A stretch of 34,752 nt of DNA from JBHEMK01 sp046262635 (lineage in GTDB: Bacteria > Actinomycetota > Thermoleophilia > Gaiellales > Gaiellaceae), in contig JBHEMK010000130.1 of the NCBI GenBank assembly GCA_046262635.1, forward strand, positions 1 to 34,752, read 5' to 3'. Below are positions 1-8,270 of the stretch, one piece after another (positions within the stretch are counted from its first letter, which is position 1; each line of letters opens with the position of its first letter). Below the pieces are notes generated by a model. That model saw nothing but the letters and a program-made list of their open reading frames with translations, was not told the origin of the DNA and ran no database searches. The translations under genes and the position numbers were made by a program.

Positions 1-30
1 CTGAGCGACGCCCGCTACCGTCGCATCTAA
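1..30 (+). CDS. possible C-terminal tail of a truncated gene
   Basis: Frame 1 reads nine sense codons (LSDARYRRI) and then TAA at 28-30. The arginine-rich tail and GC-rich third positions fit the end of a forward gene beginning left of the window. Nine codons cannot identify a family, so this is only a possibility. From here to 201 I see no convincing gene; longer frames there look like shadows. Confidence 0.25.
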   Translation: MSDARYRRI

Positions 31-201
31 CTCGGGCTGATTGTGACGCCGAGCAGCATCGCGCAGGAGAAAACGACCTCACCCCGACGCGCCGCGGAAC
101 CGGGTGCGCAGCCCTGCGCCGGCCTCGAGACGCGTCGACCGCCAGCGGGTGCCTGGTGGGATAGTGGCGTCTGGGTCAGCCGCGGGTCTGCGCGCGGTGG
201 G

Positions 202-1461
202 CTAGCCGGGAGGATCCGCGTCCGCCACCCAGGCGAAGAGCTGCAGTGTCGCGGCCTGGGTGTAGATCGCGCCGGGGAGGGTCCAGCCGCCGTCCCAGCG
301 CTTTGACCAAAGACCCTGCCCGTCACGGGCGTTCGCGAGGGCCGCCCGTGCATTGGCGTACCCGACCGCGTACCAGCGTGGGTTCCGATCGCGCCGATAG
401 AGATCCATCAGTCCGCGCAAATAGATGACGTCCGTCTCGGGCGCCCAGTCGGCGAGGATCGGAAACTCCTCGAGCGATGCCGCCGCGATCTCCTCCGAGC
501 GTGTGCAGTACATTTTGACGCCGGTCGACCCGCACAGGCTCGATTGCGCCGCGATCATCATCCCCTGCACGTAGTCCATCACCGTTGCGTCCGTGTCGCT
601 GCGCCCGTAGAGCCCATGCTGTGCCGGGTTGCGCGTCTTCGCATCCGCCCAGGCGATGTACTTCTTCGCGATCTTCAGATACCGAACCTGGCGGGTGATG
701 CCATAGAGCTCTGCGGCGATCATCGCGCCGGCAGCAAGCGGTTCCGCCGTCTTGTGCCGGTGCGCCATGTCCCACCAGATGCCACCGGACGTCCGATCCC
801 AGCCGAAGCGGTCGATGAACAACAACGCATGTGCGGCGCTCTTCAGCCAGCGCTTATCGCCGGTCGCGCGGTAGGCGTCGACGAACGCGATCCCCCACCA
901 GCCGTTGTCGTCGAAGTAGGCGTTCCCGGTTCCGCGCAGCCCGTAGTACCACGAAAACGCGCCCGCGCCGCTGGCGATCGTCGGATCCCAGTAGTTCTCG
1001 GCCTTCGTCGCGAATGCCTCGACAGCAAGCTTGTTCGCCGCAGTCGGATGGGCAAGCGCCACCGCAGCCTTGGCCTCGAAGAGCGGGAAGGCATACCAGA
1101 GGCTGGGGAGCGGCTGCGCGTCGGTCGTGCCGGGGCGGCTGTTGTACCAGCCGAGGTCTGCGTTCCACCAGAACTGCTCCGTCTGCTCGAGTCCCTGCTC
1201 GGTTGCGCCGAGGAAGGTCGCGCGGTCGGAGAAGACCCGGCCGGCTGCAGGGAGTCGCGGCACGTCGGCGGCCGCGGCAGCCGTTGCCGCGATGCCCGCG
1301 GCCGCCAGCAAGATCGTGACGCGCCGAACCACACCCAGCGCTGCTTGGACGAAGTCGCGGGCACGGAGTTTGACTCCTGGGCGAGAGAGCGGGGCAGGCC
1401 CTTTCGGGGCGTCCGAAGCAGTCGGAGATTTCCCGTTTCGGGCTGCCACCAGCGAGGTCAT
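202..1461 (-). CDS. secreted GH76-like glycoside hydrolase (alpha-1,6-mannanase family)
   Basis: The protein of about 419 residues resembles family GH76 (alpha/alpha)6-barrel enzymes, which cleave alpha-1,6-mannan or similar polysaccharides. The hallmark is YFDDNGWW, whose paired Asp (about 184/185) matches the catalytic DD of the family. GGIWWDMAHRHKTAEP further on matches the conserved GGIWW-D segment. The N-terminus has basic residues, then a hydrophobic stretch (VTILLAAAGIAATAAAAA, about 47-64), suggesting export by a signal peptide or anchor. ATG at 1461 is chosen because it lies just before this segment; the longer frame to 1533 adds only a low-complexity basic extension. It stands alone on its strand, divergent from the mutase operon. 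The family is fairly sure; the exact glycan is not. Confidence 0.8.
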   Translation of the reverse strand: MTSLVAARNGKSPTASDAPKGPAPLSRPGVKLRARDFVQAALGVVRRVTILLAAAGIAATAAAAADVPRLPAAGRVFSDRATFLGATEQGLEQTEQFWWNADLGWYNSRPGTTDAQPLPSLWYAFPLFEAKAAVALAHPTAANKLAVEAFATKAENYWDPTIASGAGAFSWYYGLRGTGNAYFDDNGWWGIAFVDAYRATGDKRWLKSAAHALLFIDRFGWDRTSGGIWWDMAHRHKTAEPLAAGAMIAAELYGITRQVRYLKIAKKYIAWADAKTRNPAQHGLYGRSDTDATVMDYVQGMMIAAQSSLCGSTGVKMYCTRSEEIAAASLEEFPILADWAPETDVIYLRGLMDLYRRDRNPRWYAVGYANARAALANARDGQGLWSKRWDGGWTLPGAIYTQAATLQLFAWVADADPPG

Positions 1462-1672
1462 CGCCTTAAGGCTAAGGGCGTCCCGGCGGCCACGTCGAGT
1501 CAACCGTGCGTCGCTCGCTCCAACGAGATCCACCGCCGACCAGCTTCTCGTCGGATCTCAGCCGAGCGCACGCCACTACGACGCCGGTGGCGGCGGGCCT
1601 ATCCGGCGGAGGAGAGCCGGGATGTTATGGCGCCCCGCCCGGGCGTGCAGCAGAACCTGTTCCCTCTCCAAG

Positions 1673-1683
1673 ATACGATATAT
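1673..1683 (+). promoter_or_regulatory. putative GntR operator, site A (mutase operon)
   Basis: ATACGATATAT fits the 11-bp pattern ATAY-SAK-RTAY found at five promoters here. It also contains the 8-bp palindrome GATATATC (1677-1684). Its right edge is 11 bp before the GTG of the mutase gene. The embedded TACGAT could act as a -10 element, which would fit repression by occlusion. Assignment to the GntR protein at 13096-13776 is inference. Confidence 0.55.
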
Positions 1684-1694
1684 CATCCTGCGAC

Positions 1695-3356
1695 GTGGGC
1701 GCGATCGATGAACGCGAGCTGTCGGCGGCGCGGGACGAGCTCGAGCGCGCGCTGCGACGCTGGCGCCAGCTCGTCGGCGATCTGCCCGCTGAGACGACCG
1801 ACTCCGGCATACCCGTCGAGCCGCTGTACGGCCCTTCGGCCGATCGGCTGGATCGCGTCGGCACCCCCGGCGAGTTCCCGTACACGCGGGGGATCTACCC
1901 GAGCATGTACCGGGGACGGCTCTGGACGATGCGCCTCTATTCCGGGTGGGGTGGGCCCGAGGAGACGAACACTCGCTTCCGCTACCTGCTCGACCAGGGG
2001 CAGACGGGGCTGTCGGTTGCGCTCGATCTGCCAACGCAGATGGGGCTCGACTCAGACCACGAGCTCGCGGCCGGCGAGATCGGGAAGGTGGGCGTCGCGA
2101 TCGACTCGCTCGCGGATCTGGATGAGGTTTTCGCGGGGATCCCGCTCGACCGCGTCTCCACCTCGTTCACGATCAACGCGACGGCGCCGATCCTGCTCGC
2201 CATGTACCAGGTCGTCGGCGAGCAGCAGGGCGTCGAACCAGCGGCGCTGCGAGGCACGGTCCAGAACGACATCCTCAAGGAGTTCCTGGCGCGGAAGACG
2301 TATGTCTATCCGCCGGGACCGTCGCTCCGGCTCGTCGCGGACGTGATCGAATACTCGACGCGGTCGCTGCCGCATTTCAACCCGGTCTCCGTGTGCGGCT
2401 ATCACATGCGACAGGCCGGCTGCGACGCCGTGCAGGAGATCGCGATGACGCTCGCGAACGCCTCGGCGTACGTCAGAGCGGTGCGTGCTCGCGGGCTCGA
2501 CGTCGACGAGTTTGCGCCCCGGTTTTCGTTCAACGTCTCGACGATGCGCGATTTCTTCGAGGAGATCGCCAAGCACCGCGCGATCCGCCGCCTTTGGGCT
2601 CGGATCATGCGCGACCGTTTCGGAGCCCGCGACCCGCGCTCGTGGACCTTCCGGCTCTTCTCGGGCGGCGACGGCACCGCTCTCACCGCGGTCGAGCCGT
2701 TGAACAATGTTGTGCGGACGACGCTCCAGACCCTGGCGATCGTGCTCTCGGGAGCGCAGGCCGTGCACACGATGTCGTGGGACGAGGCGCTCGCGCTCCC
2801 GAGCGAGGAGGCTGCACTGCTCGCACTGCGGACACAGCAGATCATCGGCTACGAGACGGGCGTCACCCGCACGGTCGATCCGCTCGGCGGCTCGTGGTTT
2901 CTCGAGGAGCTGACGGACGAGCTCGAGAGGCGCGCAGAGGTGCTGCTCGCCGAGATCGAGGAGCACGGCGTCCTCGAGGGCATCGCGGACGGCTCGCTCG
3001 AGCGGACGATCTCCGACGCGGCGTACCGCCAGCAGAGGACGATCGAGACGGGCGACTGGGTCGTCGTCGGCGTGAACCGGTTCCGCCGGGTCAGTTCGGA
3101 CGCGCAAGAGGTCGAGCTCCTCTCGGTGCCCGGGAGCGTGCGCGACCGGCAGCTCGAGCGCCTCGCAGACGTTCGCGCACGCCGGGCCCCGGCAGCGGTC
3201 GACGCGGCGCTGGCAGGGGTTCGAGCGGCGGCGGCCGGCGATGAGAACGTGATGCCCGCGGTGCTCGCCGCGGTCCGTGCCTACGCGACGGTGGGAGAGA
3301 TCTCCTCGGCGCTCGGCGACGTCTTCGGCTACCACCGACCCTCGACTGTCACGTGA
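1695..3356 (+). CDS. methylmalonyl-CoA mutase-like large subunit, atypical active site
   Basis: This 553-residue protein is the catalytic TIM-barrel domain of the B12-dependent acyl-CoA mutase family (methylmalonyl-, isobutyryl-, 2-hydroxyisobutyryl-CoA mutases). Conserved blocks include GLSVALDLPTQMG (105-117), RGTVQNDILKEF (186-197), GYH (235-237) and QQIIGYETGV (381-390). Tyr82 sits where methylmalonyl-CoA mutase has its substrate Tyr. The B12-binding domain is absent, as in two-subunit enzymes, and no small subunit or MeaB chaperone lies in the window. The normally near-invariant FHTQTAGSTLT block reads LFSGGDGTALT (321-331), and HTNSYDEA reads HTMSWDEA, so the substrate may not be methylmalonyl-CoA. 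GTG at 1695 is chosen because the protein then begins at the usual place and the operator lies directly upstream. The 3' end overlaps the epimerase by GTGA. Confidence 0.85.
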   Translation: MGAIDERELSAARDELERALRRWRQLVGDLPAETTDSGIPVEPLYGPSADRLDRVGTPGEFPYTRGIYPSMYRGRLWTMRLYSGWGGPEETNTRFRYLLDQGQTGLSVALDLPTQMGLDSDHELAAGEIGKVGVAIDSLADLDEVFAGIPLDRVSTSFTINATAPILLAMYQVVGEQQGVEPAALRGTVQNDILKEFLARKTYVYPPGPSLRLVADVIEYSTRSLPHFNPVSVCGYHMRQAGCDAVQEIAMTLANASAYVRAVRARGLDVDEFAPRFSFNVSTMRDFFEEIAKHRAIRRLWARIMRDRFGARDPRSWTFRLFSGGDGTALTAVEPLNNVVRTTLQTLAIVLSGAQAVHTMSWDEALALPSEEAALLALRTQQIIGYETGVTRTVDPLGGSWFLEELTDELERRAEVLLAEIEEHGVLEGIADGSLERTISDAAYRQQRTIETGDWVVVGVNRFRRVSSDAQEVELLSVPGSVRDRQLERLADVRARRAPAAVDAALAGVRAAAAGDENVMPAVLAAVRAYATVGEISSALGDVFGYHRPSTVT

Positions 3357-3763
3357 GCGCGCTGCCGCTGCCCGCGGTCGCACTCGACCACGTCGGCGTC
3401 GCGGTCGAGCCCGGGGGCGCGCCGCTCGCGGCTCTGCTTGGCGCACCCGCTGCTTTGACGATGATGCCGAGCGGCGTCGCGGTCGGTCGCTTCGGCCCGA
3501 ACGCGGCGCTCGAGGTGATCGCGCCGGCGGCTCCGGGCAACCCGATCGAGCGGTTTCTCGAGCGCCGCGGGCCCGGCCTCCACCACATCGCGTTTCGGAT
3601 CGACGAACCGCTCGAGCAACTGCTGCCACGGCTCGAGGCGGCAGGCTTCAGCGCAGTCGGGCCGGTCGAGCCCTCCTCGGACGGGCGCCCCTGCCTGTTC
3701 CTCCATCCGTCGACGACGGGCGGCGTGCTCGTCGAGCTCGTGGAAGGGCCCCGGCCGGCATGA
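3353..3763 (+). CDS. mce: methylmalonyl-CoA epimerase-like VOC protein
   Basis: This 136-residue glyoxalase/VOC-fold protein resembles methylmalonyl-CoA epimerase, which interconverts the 2R and 2S epimers so that a mutase can use the product. Visible family features are DHVGVAV (metal-ligand His13), GLHHIAFRID (second ligand His in 77-78) and GGVLVELVE (Glu128). The position usually occupied by the Gln ligand appears to be Glu54 (ALEVI). Length is normal for the family. The GTG start overlaps the mutase stop (GTGA) and the gene's own TGA overlaps the next ATG, so the three genes should be translationally coupled. Pairing with a mutase whose substrate pocket is unusual leaves open that it acts on another 2-methyl-branched acyl-CoA. 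Confidence 0.82.
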   Translation: MSALPLPAVALDHVGVAVEPGGAPLAALLGAPAALTMMPSGVAVGRFGPNAALEVIAPAAPGNPIERFLERRGPGLHHIAFRIDEPLEQLLPRLEAAGFSAVGPVEPSSDGRPCLFLHPSTTGGVLVELVEGPRPA

Positions 3764-4896
3764 CGCCGCCGCTCGAGGGCGTACGGGTGCTCGATCTGAC
3801 CCAGTACGTCGCCGGCCCCTACTGCACGCAGGTGCTCGCCGACCTCGGCGCGACCGTGCTCAAGGTCGAGCGCCCGGGCAGCGGCGATGTCTACCGTCGG
3901 CAGGGACCGGTGTTCGCCGACGGCGAGAGCGCGAGCTTCCTCACGCTCAACCGGGGCAAGCGCTCGATCGAGCTCGACCTCGGTGACGACGCCGACCGGG
4001 GCCGGCTGCACGGGCTCCTCGCGGAGGCGGACGTCCTCGTCGAGAACCTGCGCCCGGGCGCGCTCGCACGTCACGGGCTCGACTACGACTCCCTCGCCAC
4101 GCGGTATCGACGGCTCGTCTACTGCTCGATCTCGGCGTACGGGCAGCAGGGGCCGCTCGCCGCCGCGGGCGGCTACGACGTCACGGTCCAGGCGCTCTCG
4201 GGGCTGATGGCCGCGACCGGCCATCCGGGCCAGCCGCCGGCAAAGATCCCCGTCGCCGCGCTCGACTTCGGCAGCGCGCTCTACGCGGCCGTCGGAATCC
4301 TCGCCGCGCTTGCACAGCGCGAGCAGACGGGCCGCGGCCAGTGGGTGCAGACCTCGCTGCTCGAATGCGCGCTCGCGTGGCTCTCGATGCACATCGTCAC
4401 CTTCCTGCTCGGCGGCGGCGAGCCGGAACCACTCGGATCGCGCAGTCCGTTCTTCGCACCGTACGAGGCCTACCGGACCGCCGACGGCTACCTCGTCATC
4501 GTCGGCACGGGCGGCCGGGATGCGTGGGGAGCACTCTGCCGGACTCTCCGGCTCGACGGCCTGCAGCAGGATCCGCGCTTCGCGACCAACGCGGATCGGG
4601 TGCGGAACGCGGAGGAGCTGCGAGTCGAACTCGAGGCTGTTCTGTCGACGAGACCAAACGAGGAGTGGCTCGGCCCGCTCGAGGCGGCCGGCGTCGCGTG
4701 CGCGCCCGTGCAGCGGCTCTCGGAGGTGCTTGCCTCCGAGCAGGTTCGCGTGCTCGGGATGGTCGGCACGCTCGACCACCCGGCGGCGGGGGCGGTGCCG
4801 ACAGTGCGGCTGCCGCTGACGCTCTCGGATGCGGAGACGACGACGACGCTGCCGCCGCCGCTCCTGGGCGCGGAGGCCGAGCTTGGCTTCGGCTAA
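3760..4896 (+). CDS. CaiB/BaiF family (class III) acyl-CoA transferase
   Basis: A 378-residue class III CoA transferase, which moves CoA between carboxylic acids through an aspartyl-CoA anhydride. The N-terminal LEGVRVLDLTQYVAGPYC and ADLGATVLKVERPG are family signatures, as is TLNRGKRSIELDL (62-74). Asp140 in GGYDVTVQALSGLM aligns with the catalytic Asp. Length is typical. ATG at 3760 overlaps the epimerase stop (ATGA). As third gene of a mutase operon it could activate a free acid to the CoA ester that the mutase then rearranges. The acid cannot be read from sequence. The TAA stop overlaps the TAG of the convergent TenA gene in the 4-bp sequence CTAA. Confidence 0.88.
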   Translation: MTPPLEGVRVLDLTQYVAGPYCTQVLADLGATVLKVERPGSGDVYRRQGPVFADGESASFLTLNRGKRSIELDLGDDADRGRLHGLLAEADVLVENLRPGALARHGLDYDSLATRYRRLVYCSISAYGQQGPLAAAGGYDVTVQALSGLMAATGHPGQPPAKIPVAALDFGSALYAAVGILAALAQREQTGRGQWVQTSLLECALAWLSMHIVTFLLGGGEPEPLGSRSPFFAPYEAYRTADGYLVIVGTGGRDAWGALCRTLRLDGLQQDPRFATNADRVRNAEELRVELEAVLSTRPNEEWLGPLEAAGVACAPVQRLSEVLASEQVRVLGMVGTLDHPAAGAVPTVRLPLTLSDAETTTTLPPPLLGAEAELGFG

Positions 4897-5594
4897 AGCG
4901 GGTAGCGCGCCCGCACGTCGGGCCAGTGCTCCAGCCGGTATGCCATGTCCCAGAAGTCGCACTCGAGACGCGTGCTCACGGCGAAGAGGAACGCGAGGCG
5001 CTCCTGCGTCCGCTCGTCGCATTCAGCGGTGCGTTCCTCGAAGTCCCGGCGCATCGTCTCGACGACGCGGGCGTAGGCACTGCTGCCGAAGAAGTGGATC
5101 CACTCCGGGTACACCGGGTGCTGGACAACGTGGCCGACAAGCCGCGAGCCGATCTCCCCGTAGCTCCATGTGCACGGAAGGATCGCGGCCATGATCTCGA
5201 GCGGCCCGCCGCGCGCGGCCGTCGCGACGAGGAAGCTCGTGTACGCAAGCGTCGCCGGCGCCAGCCCGTCGGAGCCGCCGCGGTCGCGCGCCCCGAGCTC
5301 GATCACGCGCCGGAGCAGCTCTTCGTTCTGCGGGATCTCGATGTCGGCGATGTTGGCGAGCTCGGACGCGAAGACGCGCATCGTCCCGAGATCATCGGCG
5401 CGGCTCGCACCGAGTGCCATCGCGCGCGCGTACTCGGGAAGGTACTCGAGATTCTGCTCGACATAGAAGCGAAACGCCTCGGGCGGCAGCGTCGCGTCCG
5501 CAAGCCCGCGCACGAACGGATGCTCGTGCAGCCGCTCCCAGTCCGGCCGGCAGGCGGCACGGAGCCGGTCGGAGAACGACGCTGTGGTGCTCAC
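4893..5594 (-). CDS. TenA/PqqC-family protein, first copy (active-site Asp replaced by Asn)
   Basis: A 233-residue TenA-type helical bundle. TenA enzymes (thiaminase II) hydrolyse 4-amino-5-aminomethyl-2-methylpyrimidine, a thiamine breakdown product, to HMP. Family landmarks: HEHPFVRGLADATLPPEAF (23-41), FYVEQN (43-48), PCTWSYGEIG with the nucleophile-position Cys141, and LECDFWDMAY with Glu211. In the usual Q-D-x-x-Y block, Asp is Asn48, while Tyr51 is kept. That Asp normally binds the amino-pyrimidine, so substrate or activity may differ from the second copy (7587-8270). GTG at 5594 overlaps the stop of the LLM gene (GTGA), and the longer frame is only a shadow. It is the last gene of the reverse run, and its TAG overlaps the stop of the CoA transferase. 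Confidence 0.85.
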   Translation of the reverse strand: MSTTASFSDRLRAACRPDWERLHEHPFVRGLADATLPPEAFRFYVEQNLEYLPEYARAMALGASRADDLGTMRVFASELANIADIEIPQNEELLRRVIELGARDRGGSDGLAPATLAYTSFLVATAARGGPLEIMAAILPCTWSYGEIGSRLVGHVVQHPVYPEWIHFFGSSAYARVVETMRRDFEERTAECDERTQERLAFLFAVSTRLECDFWDMAYRLEHWPDVRARYPL

Positions 5595-6571
5595 ACGCGC
5601 TCCAGCGCAACCTCGGCGAAGCGTGCGATCGTGCCGCGCCGGTCTTCGCCCAGCGGGAACACACTCACCGCCGGCACCTGCTCCTCCCGCAGCCAGTCGA
5701 GCTTCGCCCGGCCCTGCGCGGGCGTTCCGCAGAAGGCGATCTTCCGGACGAGCCCATCCGGGATCAGCCTCGCCGCACGCTGCGCGTGCTGGAACTCGCC
5801 TCCCGCGTACGCCGTGTTGACTGCGTCGATCAGCTCGTCCGACATCCCGGCGAGCCGCGCGTAGTCGGGCGCAGTCTTCGGGAACCACGCAGCGATCGAG
5901 CGCGCTGCTTCGAGAGCCGTCTGCTCGTCCTCGTCGAGCGCGCCGTAGAGAAAGACCGTCTCCTCGAACGACAGCCGCTCGCTCCGCGCCCGCCCGCGGG
6001 CGAGCTGCTCGCGCGCGAAGGCGAGCCCCTCCGGAAAGAGAGCCGTGAGCAGGATCAGGCCATCGGCGATCTCACCGGTCAGCTCGAGCGCGCGCGGAGC
6101 GCTCGCCGAGATGTGGACCGGTGGCTCGGGCACGGGCGAGCGAAGGCGGGCGCCGGCGAAGCGCCACCGCCCGACCTCGCGATCGAGGGTCTCGCCCTGC
6201 CACAGCGCGCGCAGCGCCTCGACCGTGTCCCGCAGTGTCTGCACCTTCGCCATCGGCAGCCCGAGCTCGCCGAGCGGTCGGTCGCCGACACCGATCCCGC
6301 ACACGACTCGCCCGGGCGCAAGCTGCGACAGCGTCCGGAACGCGTTCGCGGTGAGAGCAGGGTGCCGCGTGAGCGGGTTCGTGACCGCGGTACCGACACG
6401 GAGCCGGCTCGTCGCCGTGAGCGCCAGGGTCGCGTAGACGTAGCAGTCGGCCGCGTGAAGCGACGAGTCGGTGATCCAGAGGTCGTCGAAGCCGAGCTCT
6501 TCGATCCACCGGACGAGCTCGACGAAGTGCGCGGGTTCGTCCACGCCCTGCAGCGTGACGCCGATTCGCAT
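5591..6571 (-). CDS. LLM-class flavin- or F420-dependent oxidoreductase
   Basis: A 326-residue luciferase-like TIM-barrel protein. The N-terminal MRIGVTLQG, the ELGFDDLWITDS segment, LRVGTAVTNPLTRHPALTA and GIGVGDRP are typical of the bacterial luciferase/F420 reductase superfamily, close in style to the methylene-tetrahydromethanopterin reductase-like branch. Members use FMN or F420, either as monooxygenases (RutA opens the uracil ring) or as hydride-transfer enzymes; the sequence alone does not tell which cofactor applies. ATG at 6571 shares one base with the dehydrogenase stop (TGATG). The two in-frame GTG codons upstream (6574, 6577) lie inside that gene. Position between two TenA genes in an overlapping operon suggests oxidation of the same compound or its product. 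Confidence 0.85.
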   Translation of the reverse strand: MRIGVTLQGVDEPAHFVELVRWIEELGFDDLWITDSSLHAADCYVYATLALTATSRLRVGTAVTNPLTRHPALTANAFRTLSQLAPGRVVCGIGVGDRPLGELGLPMAKVQTLRDTVEALRALWQGETLDREVGRWRFAGARLRSPVPEPPVHISASAPRALELTGEIADGLILLTALFPEGLAFAREQLARGRARSERLSFEETVFLYGALDEDEQTALEAARSIAAWFPKTAPDYARLAGMSDELIDAVNTAYAGGEFQHAQRAARLIPDGLVRKIAFCGTPAQGRAKLDWLREEQVPAVSVFPLGEDRRGTIARFAEVALERV

Positions 6572-7590
6572 CACCACACGACCACGTTCCGCCCGCGCAC
6601 CTGCCGCGCCCTGAGGCGGTCGATCGCCGTGCCGAGCTCCTCGAGCCGATAGCGCGTGTCGATCGTGACCTGCAGCCGCCCGTCCGCGGCGAGCTCGATC
6701 GCCGTCTCGAGATCCCGGCGAGAGGCAGCGACGGACGTGACGACCTGGAGCTCGGACAGGATCAGCTCGATCGGATGCACGTCCAGGTGCTGGTCGGTGT
6801 AGCCGATGATCACGAGCCTCCCGGCGCGGCCGAGCGAGCGGATGCCTGCGAGGTACGTCTCCGCGGTCCCGACGAGCTCGACGTAGTGCGTCGCGCCCGC
6901 ACCGCCGGTCAGGTCTCTCACGCGGTCGGGCAGCGTCTCATAGCCGCGACCACCTTCGAGCACGATCGCCTCGGCGGCGCCGAGCTCGCGGGCCAGGTCG
7001 CCCTTCTCCTGAGCGTCGGCGACAGCGAGCACGCGCGCGCCGGCAGCGACCGCGACCTGCACCGCCATCAGCCCGACGCCCCCGATCCCGTTGACGACGA
7101 CGACGTCACCGAGGCCGACCTGTGCGAGTCGGCAGGCGTGCACGACGGACATGCCACTGCACGAAAGGATCGCGGCGGCCTCGAAGGAGACGCTGCCCGG
7201 CAGCGGGACCAGGTTCCCCGCCGGCGCTCGCACGACGTCGGCGAAGCCGCCCGGGAGCGAGAACCCGAGCTGGCCCACCGGGTTCGTGCAGAGCGACTCG
7301 CGGCCGGTCACGCACGGGCGACAGCGCCCGCAGCCGACGAAGTTGTAGACCGCGACGCGGTCGCCGGGCCCGACGAGGCTCCCCTCCGGCGCCTCGAGCA
7401 CGACGCCGGCGCTCTCGTGGCCGAGCTGGAACGGGTAGCCCGGCGGCGGGATCATTCCGTCGACGAAGTGGAGCTCCGTGCCGCAGACCCCGGCGGCACG
7501 ACTCTCGACGAGCGCCCAGCCGTCCGGGAAAGGGTCAGCTGTCTCCTCGACGCGGACCTCGCCTCCCTCGTAGAGCAACGCCGCCTTCAT
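6571..7590 (-). CDS. zinc-dependent medium-chain alcohol dehydrogenase
   Basis: A 339-residue MDR-superfamily dehydrogenase. Catalytic-zinc residues are Cys36 (GVCGTELHF) and His58-Glu59 (LGHES). The structural zinc site is intact: Cys87, 90, 93 and 101 in CGRCRPCVTGRESLC. The Rossmann motif GIGGVG lies at 168-173. It should oxidise a primary or secondary alcohol with NAD(P). ATG at 7590 has a strong ribosome-binding site (GGAGGACAG) and overlaps the upstream TenA stop (ATGA). With the aldehyde dehydrogenase of the same operon it could turn a hydroxymethyl group into a carboxylate. If TenA here makes HMP, its hydroxymethyl group would be an obvious candidate, but this is inference. Confidence 0.9.
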   Translation of the reverse strand: MKAALLYEGGEVRVEETADPFPDGWALVESRAAGVCGTELHFVDGMIPPPGYPFQLGHESAGVVLEAPEGSLVGPGDRVAVYNFVGCGRCRPCVTGRESLCTNPVGQLGFSLPGGFADVVRAPAGNLVPLPGSVSFEAAAILSCSGMSVVHACRLAQVGLGDVVVVNGIGGVGLMAVQVAVAAGARVLAVADAQEKGDLARELGAAEAIVLEGGRGYETLPDRVRDLTGGAGATHYVELVGTAETYLAGIRSLGRAGRLVIIGYTDQHLDVHPIELILSELQVVTSVAASRRDLETAIELAADGRLQVTIDTRYRLEELGTAIDRLRARQVRGRNVVVW

Positions 7591-8270
7591 CTGTCCTCCT
7601 TCCCGTCCTCGCGGTAGGCCATCTCCCAGAAGGCGGACTCGAGCCGCGCGCCGGTCGCGAAGAGCCCGGCCAGTCGGCGACGCCGCGCCAGGCCGGCGCT
7701 CGACGCGAGCCGGTCGAGCAGCGCGCGCCGCTCGGTAATCGAGTCGACGTACTCGGCGCCGCCGAAGAAACGCAGCCATTCGGCGTAGACGGGATGCTCA
7801 ATCGCTTTGGGGGCGCGCGCGAGCCCGATCTCGGCGTAGCTCCAGGAGCACGGCATGAACGCTGCCAGCACGTCGAGCGCGTCGCCGCGAGCGGCGGTCG
7901 CCACGAGGAAGCTCCCGTATGCGAGCGTCGTCGGCCTCACCACGACGGCCTCACCCGGCCCGGCGAGCTCCTCGACCCGCCGCAGCAGCTCGCGCTCGCT
8001 CTCGAGCTCGCGGTCGACGAGGATCTGCAGCTCGTCGGCGAGCGCGCGCAGCACCTCCTCAGTGTCCGCACGGCCGACCGCGAAGCCGATCGCCCGCGCG
8101 GAGTCCTCGAGGAAGAGCAGATCCTGCTCGACGAAGAACCGGAACTTCTCCAGCGGCAGCGTTCCGGCCGCGAGCTCGCGCACGAACGGGTGGTCGAGCA
8201 GGCTCTGCCAGACGTCGCGGCACTGCTCCCGAAACGCCTCGCACGCCGACGTCGCGACCGGTCCGGCCAC
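7587..8270 (-). CDS. tenA: TenA/thiaminase II family protein, second copy
   Basis: A 227-residue TenA-family protein and clear paralogue of the gene at 4893-5594. Here the pyrimidine-binding Asp is kept (Asp50 in FFVEQDLLFL), while the Tyr three residues on is Phe53. The Cys of MPCSWSYAEIG and the Glu of LESAFWEMAYRED are present, so hydrolysis of an aminomethyl-pyrimidine is plausible. The GTG start at 8270 shares one base with the TAG of the aldehyde dehydrogenase gene, and its own stop overlaps the next ATG. The two copies retain complementary active-site residues: copy 1 has Asn and Tyr, copy 2 has Asp and Phe. That suggests two related substrates, or even a hetero-oligomer. TenA-family members with other roles exist, so thiamine chemistry is likely but not proven. 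Confidence 0.87.
   Translation of the reverse strand: MAGPVATSACEAFREQCRDVWQSLLDHPFVRELAAGTLPLEKFRFFVEQDLLFLEDSARAIGFAVGRADTEEVLRALADELQILVDRELESERELLRRVEELAGPGEAVVVRPTTLAYGSFLVATAARGDALDVLAAFMPCSWSYAEIGLARAPKAIEHPVYAEWLRFFGGAEYVDSITERRALLDRLASSAGLARRRRLAGLFATGARLESAFWEMAYREDGKEDR

Noticed and set aside
2052..3629. Long reverse open frame opposite the mutase and epimerase genes
   Set aside because: Arg-rich shadow typical of the antisense of GC-rich codons, with no family signature. Many similar frames occur opposite the other genes.
4341..5864. Long forward open frame opposite the first TenA and LLM genes
   Set aside because: Shadow frame; the reverse-strand proteins have clear family motifs and the forward translation does not.
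5595..5888. N-terminal extension of the first TenA gene in the same frame
   Set aside because: It lies inside the LLM gene, is Arg/Ala-rich and non-homologous. The GTG at the GTGA junction is the natural start.
7591..7779. N-terminal extension of the alcohol dehydrogenase frame
   Set aside because: It overlaps the second TenA gene and is low-complexity; ATG 7590 has a strong ribosome-binding site.
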